Shown here piece after piece: positions 47,807 through 57,476 of a DNA stretch of 64,000 bases; the stretch's first letter is position 1, and each line of letters opens with the position of its first letter. The position numbers and the translations under genes were made by a program. The notes beneath the pieces were generated by a model. It had not been told where the DNA came from. It made no database searches and saw nothing but the letters and a program-made list of their open reading frames with translations. Origin of the DNA: Bedellia somnulentella. Taxonomy: Eukaryota > Arthropoda > Insecta > Lepidoptera > Bedelliidae. The stretch lies in contig OY755183.1 in NCBI GenBank assembly GCA_963576735.1, forward strand, positions 11,737,213 through 11,801,212. The letters are read 5' to 3'.

Positions 47807-48144
47807 GTCACCTGGTGTTCGCAGCCGTGATAGCCCAGTGGGTAGAACACTTGGTTATCGTGCAAACGACTAGTGTTCAAATCCTGGGTCGGGCCTACAC
47901 CAATTTGTCTTTTCTAAAGTGTGTCGGGCCTAAACCAATGTGTCTTGTCTTTTCTAAAATATGTGTGGTTAATTTATCATGGTTGTTAACGGTGAGGGAA
48001 AACATCGTGAGGAAACCCACATGGCTGAGTTGTACTTAGTCATGTGACAGTGTATTCGTACAAAACAGGCGATAGGCCTGCCCCCTATCACGTGAGTACA
48101 CTGTCCATGCAAAACGTGGGTACCCTGACTGAACACCAGGTGAC
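47807..48144 (+). mobile_element. SINE-C with tRNA-like head
   Basis: The 5' head holds an A-box-like TAGCCCAGTGGG (47831-47842) and a B-box-like GTTCAAATCC (47875-47884) at tRNA spacing. The body follows (TTTATCATGGTTGTTAACGG, CCCCCTATCACGTGAGTACA). The 14-mer GTCACCTGGTGTTC at 47807-47820 is the exact complement of 48131-48144, so the copy is bracketed by a short inverted repeat. It stops before the RTE-like tail seen in other copies. Confidence 0.85.
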
Positions 48145-48185
48145 GTATATATAAAATATGTATAGTGAACGGTAGCAGAATACCT

Positions 48186-48322
48186 CAATAGGGTCATTCA
48201 ACGTCTTCGCCAGCTGATGTTGCCAGGTGTGATGAGATAGCGAACCTGTATGCGTGTCCGTGTCCTGCCATGCATTGCAGATTGATTGGCCGTTACTTGT
48301 TTTACACACCTACTTCATCGTT
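48186..48322 (+). repeat. Direct repeat pair, right copy
   Basis: See 47402-47538. SINE-C and an A-rich stretch lie between the two copies. Confidence 0.85.
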
Positions 48323-48399
48323 ATGGGCTTGATCAATATCTCTTGGTTGTTTTATTTATTAATGGCTCGGCTGGCTTTGCAGGGGTAGCCAGTCTTTTG

Positions 48400-48622
48400 T
48401 CTGGGATAGTATACAGCCAATTTCAGTACGAAAATACTTACAAAACTATAGTTTTCAAAAACAGTATAATTAGAGAATTTTTAGTATTTAGTGATAGCGG
48501 CAACGGAAAACATCATTTGTGCACATCATTTCAGCTTACTACCTATCACGGTTTATGAGATACAGCCTGGAGAAAGACAAACAGACAGCGGAGGCTTAGT
48601 AATAGGGTCCCGTTTTGTGTAG
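48400..48622 (+). mobile_element. Repeat E, 3' part
   Basis: GATAGCGGCAACGGAAAAC, TTATGAGATACAGCCTGGAG, ACAAACAGACAGCGGAGGC and GTAATAGGGTCCCGTTTTG are the usual 3' words of this lepidopteran repeat, also seen in the copy at 60031-60660. 5' part lost. Confidence 0.75.
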
Positions 48623-49465
48623 ACTATCATAATCAAAGAAATCTTGGGAAATAATAATATTATAACTAGAGTAAGAAAATTGCTCTCCTCAAATTAACTC
48701 CATTCTACAGCTTTGTTTTTTTGCTTACTTTCATTTAAGTAATGTGTCATTGTTAGTCTGAAGCATTGTACGGTTACTTAATATTCATTCAACTGTTTAC
48801 ATAATACGCAACTTTTATGCAACTAGTTATGTTCCGTATTAACTGTTTCATTGCGCGTTGAATACAATACGATGCTACAGAAAATACTATTGGAATTATG
48901 CAAGTATGCATTTGCTATACAAATCGTTTAAATAGCTTTTATATATAAATATCATGAATATATATTCTATAGTCTAGTCAGAGCTAGAATAAAAGTTATG
49001 AAGTAATCAAGCAAACGTTCTTAAAAAAACAGAAGTAAACAGTGAGGACAAAACAGAGTTAAAATGAGAAGTATCTTTCCTTCAATTTAAAGAGTCTATT
49101 CAAAACTGATTAAGTATATTATAAAACAACCGATTACCAAAATTGCAATTGAACTATAAAACATTACTGCTGGTTTATTTGGGATTTTCTTAATTAATTT
49201 TCAATGTTTCTTGTTCCTTGTATTGTTTTTCCTTGAATAAAAAGTATAGATTAAATGATAATATTGTATTGGTGTCAGAGGTTATTATCTAAACTTGTAA
49301 TAACTGCCGTGTGACCTCGTAATCTTATTATTTTCAAGCTATCAAATGACAATATTTTTATTTATAACTTCGAGTATCATTTACTGGTAGAATTTGTTTA
49401 CAGTTACATCCAACTCAGTAGGTATAAAAACCGGCAAAATCACCAAATACACCGGAATATATTAA
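48623..49465. other. Probable intron, nothing recognised
   Basis: AT-rich. Confidence 0.5.
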
Positions 49466-49530
49466 TACTAATATGTAACTCTTTATTGATGTGCAATAAA
49501 GAGTTATTCTATTCTATTCTATTTGTGATT
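49466..49530 (+). mobile_element. LINE 3' end with (TATTC)n tail
   Basis: GATGTGCAATAAAGAGTT is followed by (ATTCT)n. It shares its last block with the minus-strand element at 11283-11350 but has a different tail repeat. Confidence 0.55.
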
Positions 49531-50385
49531 TTGAATATAAAATGTTTTTGTTTTTCAAGTAATTAATATACCTATGCCTGCACGGCTTCGCTAATCATTT
49601 GTTTAGTAAAAAAAGAGAATAGATAACTTTTAATTGTACATCATAGTTCATCTTAAAAACATTGTGTTCTTGAGTAGAGTACTATTAGCGTTCTTCTATG
49701 ATATGCATTGCAACTACTTGATACTGATGAAGCTAGGTATAAGTAGTAGGAGCCGACCATCAAACAGTTATATAGTAATTATTAAAAGAAATAGGAATAC
49801 ACCTATTAGAACTCCTCAGATTCGTAGACGGATATTTGATTAGCGTTTGTTTGTGTGTCCCAAATGAAACATTGATTTCGTGTAACGATTAGATTTTTCA
49901 ATGCCCTATTATAGATTTCAGGTAACTCACACACGAAGGCCCTTCGTCATATGAAAGTTATCAGTTATTTACCACCAAATCCATACATACCATACATACA
50001 CTCACACCATTCAGGTACGCAGAGCATATCAATATAATTATACCCTCTACAACAAAAAAAGAATCATCGATTACATTCACGCCTTTTCAAAATACAACCG
50101 TAAAACTTCATTCTCAAATTCACGGTAAAGCCTGGGCGGCTAGGGCGGGAGCTCGGCTGCACGAGCTGAATGGGGCGGCAAGGTCACGGGCGCGGGAACT
50201 GGGTTACTATCGACCGCCTTGCATCCACCCTCACCCCCGCCTGCTATACGCTTTGATGTAAAACTATAGTGCACTGTCATTTTCTGAACTTGGTTTTGAT
50301 TCAATTGAGGACGGAGAAAAGTGGATGCGAATTTTATCGATATTACATTAGGCTTGGGAATTTTTGTGTTATTTCTAATGAATTT
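49531..50385. other. Probable intron with RTE scrap and GC-rich patch
   Basis: (CATA)n with ACTCACACCATTCAGGTACG at about 49980-50020 is a degenerate RTE tail. A GC-rich patch at 50125-50240 gives an 89-codon minus-strand open frame without a recognisable domain. Confidence 0.45.
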
Positions 50386-50398
50386 AGTTACACGTTTA

Positions 50399-50644
50399 CA
50401 TACATACATATACTCACGGCTATAAATCCCTAGAAGGGGTAGCCAGAGCTAAGGAATTAGAAATTCCTCAGCCACATTTGGAAAATTGAGTGGGGAAAGG
50501 ATGGTAAAGTAAAGGTTGTTGGTGATGGGTCTCCAGCCGCATCGCCCAAAAATCCCTTAAAAGCCCCAATACCGTTAGTCGCTTCTTACGTACACCCATC
50601 GGTAGAAACGGGGTAGTGCTATTCTAAGCCGACTCTACACGGCA
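50399..50644 (-). mobile_element. SINE-A, full-length, with 13-bp target duplication
   Basis: CATACATACATATACTCACG to CCGACTCTACACGGCA. AGTTACACGTTTA is duplicated at 50386-50398 and 50645-50657. Very similar to 15563-15815, so both are probably young. Confidence 0.93.
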
Positions 50645-50657
50645 AGTTACACGTTTA

Positions 50658-51221
50658 GTTAGTAGTATTTGTTACAGTTCGTTTTTAAACGTTTCTAATA
50701 TACATTGTATTGGTAACTTTAATGACTAATAATTCATTATTCTTTAATCATAAACACAATTAATGTTTTCTAGTAACTTTGAAATGCTACAATAGTTTTT
50801 ATTAATTTTTATTGTTATCTAAGTTTTTATAGAATTTATTTTATAACAATGGTTTTGTTCCATTAATTTCATACATAAAATTTCGTATCGCCTCAGTGCC
50901 TTAATACTAGATGTTTTAAACAAACTATACAATTGAAAACCTTTACAGAAAGTCTAACAAAGGATTTAGTCGGAATTGAAAAAGAAAAATTTTCTCGACC
51001 TTGGATTATACCTTTTGACCAAGTTATACAATAGTGTTAATGTCACCCATTGTTCATGGACGGTGGCGGTTTATTATTTTTATATCAATACCCATACAAA
51101 AAAGTAGAAAGGACAAGGGTACCCTGATTTTTCTTTTTAAACCCTGAGTCTTCGTTTTCCAATCTCTTCCCCTTCTATGCTGCAATAGCGGACCTATTTA
51201 TTATACTGAAGCTTTTAAACT
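50658..51221. other. Probable intron, nothing recognised
   Basis: AT-rich. Confidence 0.5.
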
Positions 51222-51335
51222 TACTTACTCATACTCATGCCCATTATTCCCATTGGGTAGACATAGACTATCAGAGAGATTGCCACTATGCACATTCCTG
51301 ATTTTGGAATCCTGACAAATCTCTCTCTTAAAACC
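51222..51335 (-). pseudogene. RTE LINE 3' fragment, degenerate
   Basis: ACTTACTCATACTCATGCCC, TTCCCATTGGGTAGACATAG, then GATTGCCACTATG and CCTGACAAATCTCTC. Confidence 0.7.
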
Positions 51336-51394
51336 TTCCAACCAAATCAATCGCACTTATATATTTGCCATGCCATTCAATACATATAACTAAA

Positions 51395-51560
51395 AGGCAG
51401 TACATTGCGCAGGCGCACCTCGTGACGTAATTTCCTTGCTGTTCAAATGGTTCAGTTCAGCTCAGCCATTCATCGCTTAGTTTTTGCGCCGCGGCCACCG
51501 AACCACCGGCCTTGCTTAGCGTAACTTAACCGAGACAAAGTTTCGTGTAATAATACAACA
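51395..51560. promoter_or_regulatory. GC-rich island with NRF1-like and CRE-like sites
   Basis: TGCGCAGGCGCA at 51406-51417 is an NRF1-type palindrome, and TGACGTAA at 51423-51430 a CRE-like site six bases on. CpG-rich sequence follows (GCGCCGCGGCCACC near 51486). About 3.4 kb upstream of the Atx-1 coding exon, so an alternative proximal promoter is plausible. Confidence 0.45.
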
Positions 51561-52664
51561 GTTTTGTTGCTAGCTGCTGGTTTAGTAGCGTTATTTGATC
51601 GGTCGAATGAATGAAGTTATGATTCATATACATATAACTTTGACTGTTATTTATTTTATATTTGTTTTAAGAGAATCGTTCTTTAGTGCAACTTTTGGTT
51701 AGTTCATGAGATATAGGTAGCCTAATGGCAGCCTAGATGTTTTTTAGCAAAGGACTCAGAAGATCAATAAGAACCTACTTTAAAAAATAAATGATATTTA
51801 GATACTCTGTATAAACGTTGTAAAATCAAAATAATAACAAAAATAAACGAAACGAATTAGTATTCTATTGCAACAAGTTGAAACAAGTCAGCTAGCTCAA
51901 TGGCATGAATTTTTAATGAAGTTAGTCACGTGGTATTGGTCATCCTCTTCGTGGCCGATGAGTCAGACAAGGCTGTGTTGTGTTGTTGACACCTACTTTG
52001 TATGTGTGTGGGGTGTTGGTTCGTTTCTCTTTGTTTGGATTTTAAGGTTGCGCGGAATCCGGTTGAAAGACGGATTTAGGTTTTAATAGTTTTTAGTATG
52101 GTATTTGATTAAGCGAGTCTGTGGAAAGTTATTTTTTTTAAAAGATATCTTTTCATTCTCTTCAAAATTACTAAAACAGAGAAAGAGAAATTTAAACATA
52201 GAATATAGGCTTCCTTTTGCCAAATTAAAAACATAAGGGTATCGAATCTATTAATATTTAGTTTAGTTTCACAGTCGTTTCATTTGTTTTCTACACTCCA
52301 CTACATAATTCATGTCGAGTTATAAAACGTTATGGTAAGGCTCTTCAAATCTGAATAATAAATGTATTGTGAAAGCTTTCTCGGTACGATGGCCGGTCTA
52401 AGTGAAATTTATTTAGAAGATCTTACAAGTATAAAAAGTATATCCTACAAGACGTTGGTATTTAAAGAAAAAAATCTTTAAGACTTCTTATTGTCCACGA
52501 ATTCAAGTCGTGCTGTTGGTTTTATCGTCTTTCCTTTTTTTGGTTCCCTGGTTAAACTAATGTGTTTGATTCTAATATCCTTTTAGTGCATTCAAATAAG
52601 CCAAACAGCTTCCCTCAGGAGGTCGGGTTAGCGGTCGTGATCGTCGTATTAATGCTTACTACAA
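51561..52664. other. Probable intron, nothing recognised
   Basis: No supported feature. Confidence 0.45.
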
Positions 52665-52760
52665 AACTTTTCTATTTACGCAGGTGCGCGGGCGCGTTCT
52701 TTGTTCTTTAAATTATCGCCCCAACAGTCACGCATGCGCGGGGCAGGAATGTCGCTCTTT
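52665..52760. promoter_or_regulatory. Short CpG-rich patch with NRF1-like site
   Basis: GGTGCGCGGGCGCG at about 52683-52696 and CGCATGCGCG at 52731-52740 lie in otherwise AT-rich DNA, about 2.1 kb upstream of the Atx-1 coding exon. Confidence 0.35.
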
Positions 52761-52971
52761 GCGCAAACCACACTAACCTGCCGCCTCACTCAAAAACATT
52801 ATCACATTTATTTCCAACATGAATCACAAAATGGCAACACAAACTCACATGAGCAATCATTTTGATTCGAGTAGTCTGATGAAATTGGTTGAATCACCCA
52901 TGAATCAATGCCAACCATCATGCAAGACAGATATCACTAGACAATTTGAGTAGTATGCAGCAAATATTTAC

Positions 52972-53004
52972 CTTTGAGTAGTGAAGTATATGGAGATAAC
53001 ATAA
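52972..53004 (+). repeat. Left terminal inverted repeat of P-like element 2
   Basis: 33 bp, pairs with 54479-54511 with a single mismatch at position 27. Confidence 0.95.
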
Positions 53005-53697
53005 AGTACATAAAATCCTGCCTATTTTTGAAACCAAAATGGCCGACTAGTGTTGGCCAGTGATCGATACTTTTTATCGATAATATTATAGCTGAAGAAT
53101 TTGGTCGTGCTAACCCTAGGATCTAGAAAAAAATAATAGATATTTAGATTTCTGCATTGGGTGGTCCATTAACATAAAAATGGTGATTACGATTCCTGCT
53201 TCGAAAAAACTTACAGTATTTGCTGAAACATAGTAGCTATGGCTAGTACACGTATTTTTTATAAAGAAGAAGTGTCTTTCTCATGTTAAATCTGATACAG
53301 CCTAAATCATGCAATCCGTACATGTGACGTTGAGGGCGTAAAGCCAGTAACTAATTAAAAAAAACGAGCGCTTGCTTTGTAAATAGTGGGTTCACTGTTT
53401 TTTATTCTATTAACCTTCATTTATTGCGCCAATTGTTGGCTTGTCAAAAACCAGAATGAACAGCAGTGGTAACAGAAATGGCCATTTCAAGAAATAAAAT
53501 ATTTGTATTTTTCATTATCAATTATTATTTTAGAAATATTAATAATTAAGTCTTAATAATTAAAAATTAACACTTTATTCTCACTTCTGGACATATAAAA
53601 ATACTTAAAAAATATTTAAAAGCAAACCTAAAACTACTTATGTAACAGGTAACAAAAAGAATTTAAAAAAAAAACAAATTATACTAAAACCTTTCAG

Positions 53698-54195
53698 TTA
53701 AAAAATATAATTTAACTTTATTAAATAAACCTCACTGTCTAAAATCATGTTCCATTTAACAAAAATATCTAGCATATCTATATATATATTAATATTTTCC
53801 TTTCCGATTGCTTCTAGCCATTTTCGCCTTTTGGATTCATTTCTGGGGAGTCTGAAACAAGTAGGTTTTTTTCATATAATATCGATATAATACATCGACA
53901 ATAATAAAAAAAACATCCCTATCTTGAACATAACCTTAAACTTAAATTCAATAAATCTATATCTAAAAGTATTGAAAACTCGGTAAATACACTTCACTCT
54001 ATAAAATTCAGGTATACCATTAAAGTAGGATTAGCTATAAATGCTTTATGAGTCTGATATATGATGCTATGAAGAATAAAATCACAATAATAATAGTCGA
54101 TTTATTAGTTTTCCCATTTCTTACCGGTGAATTGTTAAATTAGGTCGATTCCTGCTTAAGTATGCTCCACAGGTCAGAGTAGAACACTTCACCAT
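53698..54195 (-). CDS. THAP-domain fragment protein, 74 aa, two exons, inside P-like element 2
   Basis: Minus-strand exons 54195-54125 and 53851-53698, separated by a 273-bp GT-AG intron (CACCG/GTAAGA, TTTCAG/ACTCCC). The first exon is 71 nt, the same length and split-codon phase as in the other P-like element. The product starts MVKCSTLTCGAYLSRN. C4-x4-C9, H23, P26 and W35 are the THAP landmarks, and KRRKWLEAIGKENIN is a clear THAP signature. From residue 46 on the sequence departs from any THAP, and the C-x2-H ligand pair and AVPTIF box are missing. The reading frame is otherwise open. It may encode a small nuclear protein or be a non-functional remnant. The first 45 residues share about 20 identities with the 85-aa product, including every THAP landmark. 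Confidence 0.7.
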
Positions 54196-54478
54196 TTTTA
54201 ACAGAATTTCAGCACTATACCACTATTTATTTCACTTTTTCTACAAAATTTCAATGTTTACAAACAAATCAAACCATAGACAACAAAAAACTTTGAAACT
54301 AAAATGGCGGATTCATCCACGAATTCTATATATAGTTATGTATAAGATTCTTGTGGCCAGCATTATTAAAATGGTGTTGGTCTTAATGACACCCACAAAA
54401 ATACTATCATCAGACAGAGACAACAATAGCTAATCATTTCGTCAAACACAATTTTGACAGAAAAGTTTATATAGAACA

Positions 54479-54511
54479 TTATGTGATCTCCATATACTTC
54501 ACTACTCAAAG
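54479..54511 (-). repeat. Right terminal inverted repeat of P-like element 2
   Basis: Complement of 52972-53004 with one mismatch. Followed directly by the ATATTTAC duplication. Confidence 0.95.
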
Positions 54512-54519
54512 ATATTTAC

Positions 54520-54823
54520 ACAAGGAATTTCGGCGGCATTACGCTAAGCGATCACACGGTGAATTAGTAGCGTTATGTGAGACTAAAGTCTATTTATATT
54601 CGTGATGTCTGCACTCCACATTCTTATCTCGCAGCGTACGCTGTTCAAGGACCTCGTACGAACATTGCATAAACAAAGTAGTGATTCAATTCTTGTTATT
54701 ACTACTGTAGTCATTTTAGATAGATCATACTTATCATCAGTACGATTCGATTAATGAGTATATTAATTAGGGTGATTAAAGTTCGATTAGGAGAAAAATT
54801 AATGTAGTTTATTTTGTCGACAG
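54520..54823 (+). other. Atx-1: End of the Atx-1 upstream intron
   Basis: AT-rich sequence ends with TTATTTTGTCGACAG at 54809-54823, an acceptable 3' splice site with a short pyrimidine-rich tract. Confidence 0.6.
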
Positions 54824-54831
54824 TTCGTCCA

Positions 54832-56075
54832 ATGATCTCAGCGAGTCTCCCCAGCGAGGCGCTGGCCCAGCTGGGGCAGCTCGGGTCGCTGAGCCACCTG
54901 TACCCGCCGGCGCCGCCGCCCGCCATGACGCCCGAGTTCATCGCCCCGCCCCCGCGCCCCTACGCGCGCTACCCCCCGCGCGCCCGCCCAAGGGACCTAG
55001 CCCCTCCACCGCCGTCGGCAGCACCAGCGTTTCCGCCGGTTCCGGGCGCCTACGCACCATTCCTTCCTCACTATTCTCCTTACATCCAGTACCGCTCGAG
55101 GCCCCAACCGCAACATCCGGCCCCGGCGCCGAACTCCTACCCTCTTCGAATGCGGCCGACGTCCGGTTTCGTCCCCCCGGCGCCGGCTCCCCGGTCTCCC
55201 CCCGCGCCGATACAGACGGCCGCGGCCCCCCTCCCCTCCCCCGCCCCGGAGCCGCCCGTGTCTCCGGAGCGAGGAGCTCCAGCCCCGTACTTCTGTCGAG
55301 GCGCGCTCATCAGACTCGAGGACGGATCTCTAAAACGAGTGGAAGAAATGCGGACCGAAGACTTCCTAGTGAGCGCGGAAAGAAACGGCGACTTGGCGCT
55401 CACCCAATGCACGCTCTTGAGGCTCGATGAGCGAGGAGACAAACTGTCTTTGATGCTTACATACGACAGAAATCGTTCTCAGGTAAAGAAACAATTCAAT
55501 ATTTCATTGTAACAAACTAGAGGCTATTTGACATCACTATCTATTGAGAACTTGAATGAATAATAATCAAGAAATAAAAACAAAGAACATGACATGACAA
55601 GACAGTCACAACCTCATTAAGTCATCATATAACATTTGCATACGTTGTGTACGAACTATTTTTTATGCAATCGAAATAAAAATTACTTGAATACATTTAA
55701 AGGAAAGCAAAATCAATGGCAACTAACTAGACATATCTCGTATTTCAGGTGGAGTTGGAATCGACAGTGGAGCACCCGTTCTTCGTGTACGGGCGCGGCT
55801 GGGCGTCGTGTCGGCCGGAGCGCACGCTGCGGCGGTACGGCCTGCAAGTGCAACGGCTGCAAGTGGGCGACGTCTGCGTTTCCTTAGTCGCACGGAAACA
55901 CGCGCCCGCCACGCTGCACACACCGCACCCGCACACCCCCCTCCCCGCGCCCCAACCCGCGCCACCACAAACCCAACCCGAAAACCTCAGCGTCAAAGAA
56001 GACGCGAGAAAACGACGCTGGTCCGCCCCGGAAGTCTGCGACGAAGATCATCCCCCCATAAAAAGACGTTGCTAG
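54832..56075 (+). CDS. Atx-1: Ataxin-1 orthologue (AXH-domain transcriptional co-repressor), 325 aa, two coding exons
   Basis: Coding exons 54832-55482 (217 codons) and 55749-56075 (108 codons plus stop), joined in phase 0 by a 266-bp GT-AG intron. Residues 1-150 are low-complexity, rich in Pro and Ala, with no polyglutamine. About 150-267 form the AXH domain: PYFCRGALIRLEDGSLKRVE, RTEDFLVSAERNGDL, then after the intron VEHPFFVYGRGWASC, CRPERT, LQVGDVCVSL. Known members use AXH to dimerise, bind RNA and contact Capicua and other nuclear repressors. The C-terminus has RKRRWSAPE (304-312), matching the human U2AF-ligand and 14-3-3 motif around Ser776, here Ser309. It ends in basic IKRRC, so nuclear location is expected. 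PENLSVK (294-300) resembles a CtBP-binding motif. The first ATG is nine bases into the exon. The frame is open back to the acceptor, so an upstream coding exon adding N-terminal residues is not excluded. Composition is far more GC-rich than the surroundings. Confidence 0.93.
55483..55748 (+). other. Atx-1: Atx-1 intron within the AXH domain
   Basis: 266 bp, AT-rich, donor CTCAG/GTAAAG and acceptor CGTATTTCAG/GTGGAG, phase 0 between Gln217 and Val218. The encoded AXH sequence reads continuously across the junction, which supports the splice. Confidence 0.92.
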
Positions 56076-57476
56076 ACATAACCCGTGTCATCTCTAGACT
56101 AAAGTGAAACCAGTGTAAATGAAATCCGTTCTTCCTCGTTTAATGTGTAGCTCCTCTATATCGGACTGAATGACATTCGCTCGTGTGCTTCGAGCCCAGT
56201 GTTTCATGTGTTAGTCGTTGTTTGTTATGTTATGTAGAGATGGCAGTGGTATATCGTACGCTTACGTAATCTATTTGAAAACTCTAGGTGCTTTTACTAT
56301 CCGGTGCTTTCTGTATGCGTTGTTGTAGGTGCGCGATGTAAATATCTATGTTAATGTTAAATATGCACCTACAGTGAGTACGCTCTCCATGACGTAACGT
56401 GTCACAATCGATGTATTGATCAAAATTAGAGAACGGACAATACGTGCCAGGTTAAACACGACTTTGAAATAGTGTATGCATCATGGAGTTATATTTTAGG
56501 AGCACAAAATAACAATCGTAGTCTACCAGACCATAATATAGGATAAATATTGTGATAATCAATGAGATTTACATGTGGCCAGAGTCTACGAGGTGAATCG
56601 TTATATGCAATGTAAAGGTACAATGAATTGTGGCAGATGATTTCAAACAGGCTTGCGAGAGCTTCATGTCTATAGACTGACTGACAGGTCGGGGAACGAT
56701 ATTCTTGTCCACTGAGAATACGGCGCTTTTAGTAGATGCAATCAAACGGAGTGCCCCCCGTGGTTGTGATTGCAGACATATCTAAGAACCAGATAACTAT
56801 TCATACGTACAAAATTGAAAACCCTCGCATGGAATCTTCGTTCTGATCGTATGAGTGAATTTTCTGACTAATCTTCTAAAAGTTCATACACATATACATA
56901 TTAGGTATCTATTTTATATATAAAATGATTATCATGTGATTAGATGTCATGTCTATTGGTTTTTACGTCCATGTGTGATACACATATTTTTTTCTATGAG
57001 AAAATGTATACATAATAAATACACAGTCTGTGATATTTTGTAGTAATCAGCGGGAGTATTTGGTATCGCTTGGAAATGTTATATATATGAGTATGTATTA
57101 TATTAGTAGTAGTTATGCATAATTCCGAAGAAACTTTAACTTGGTTTTTAACATACTTATGTATCGGAGAATTGTAACGACACATTGTCATATATTTGTG
57201 CAAAACTATCGTCACTCATTTAGTAAATTTAAAAGAAGTTTTGCACCGATATCTCAAGTGCAATGCCATATCTGCGACAATGACTAACGTAGAATCTGTG
57301 ATTGTATATTTTAACCATACATTTAAAACGTCAATACAAAAATCGCCATATCAAAATCAAATTATTTTCCTACCAATTATTAGCTAAATGGACAGCTTTT
57401 CCACAATCATGGTTCATAATCGCCGACTCTAAAAAACTACTGATGTATAAAATTCTTATTCTTTCTGTTAAATAAA
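56076..57476 (+). other. Atx-1: Putative Atx-1 3' UTR
   Basis: Non-coding sequence after the stop, without recognisable repeats, unlike the rest of the window. A canonical AATAAA at 57471-57476 (TTAAATAAAGATAG context) is a plausible end. An earlier AATAAA near 57015 and a later one near 58674 are alternatives. Confidence 0.45.

Larger units (their letters stand above)
52972..54511 (-). mobile_element. P-superfamily-like DNA transposon with THAP-only gene (1540 bp)
   Basis: Terminal inverted repeats of 33 bp with one mismatch, starting CTTTGAGTAGTGAAGTATAT, at 52972-53004 and 54479-54511. The perfect 8-bp duplication ATATTTAC is at 52964-52971 and 54512-54519. The gene inside runs on the minus strand and codes only for a THAP N-terminal fragment. 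The TIRs are unrelated in sequence to those of the element at 32629, so these are two families. AAAATGGC-centred words are repeated in direct orientation near both ends (about 53029-53042 and 54300-54313). The element lies about 300 bp upstream of the Atx-1 coding exon, inside the intron. Confidence 0.85.

Noticed and set aside
47807..48144. 14-bp inverted repeats as TIRs of a DNA transposon
   Set aside because: No target duplication is visible outside them, and the interior is a clear tRNA-headed SINE.
54814..54831. Translation of Atx-1 starting at TTG 54814
   Set aside because: This lies in the intron: the acceptor AG is at 54822-54823, and the first ATG in the exon is 54832.
55137..55442. 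Minus-strand 101-codon frame and other frames over the Atx-1 exons
   Set aside because: Shadows of the GC-rich coding strand. The plus frame carries the AXH domain and proper splice sites.
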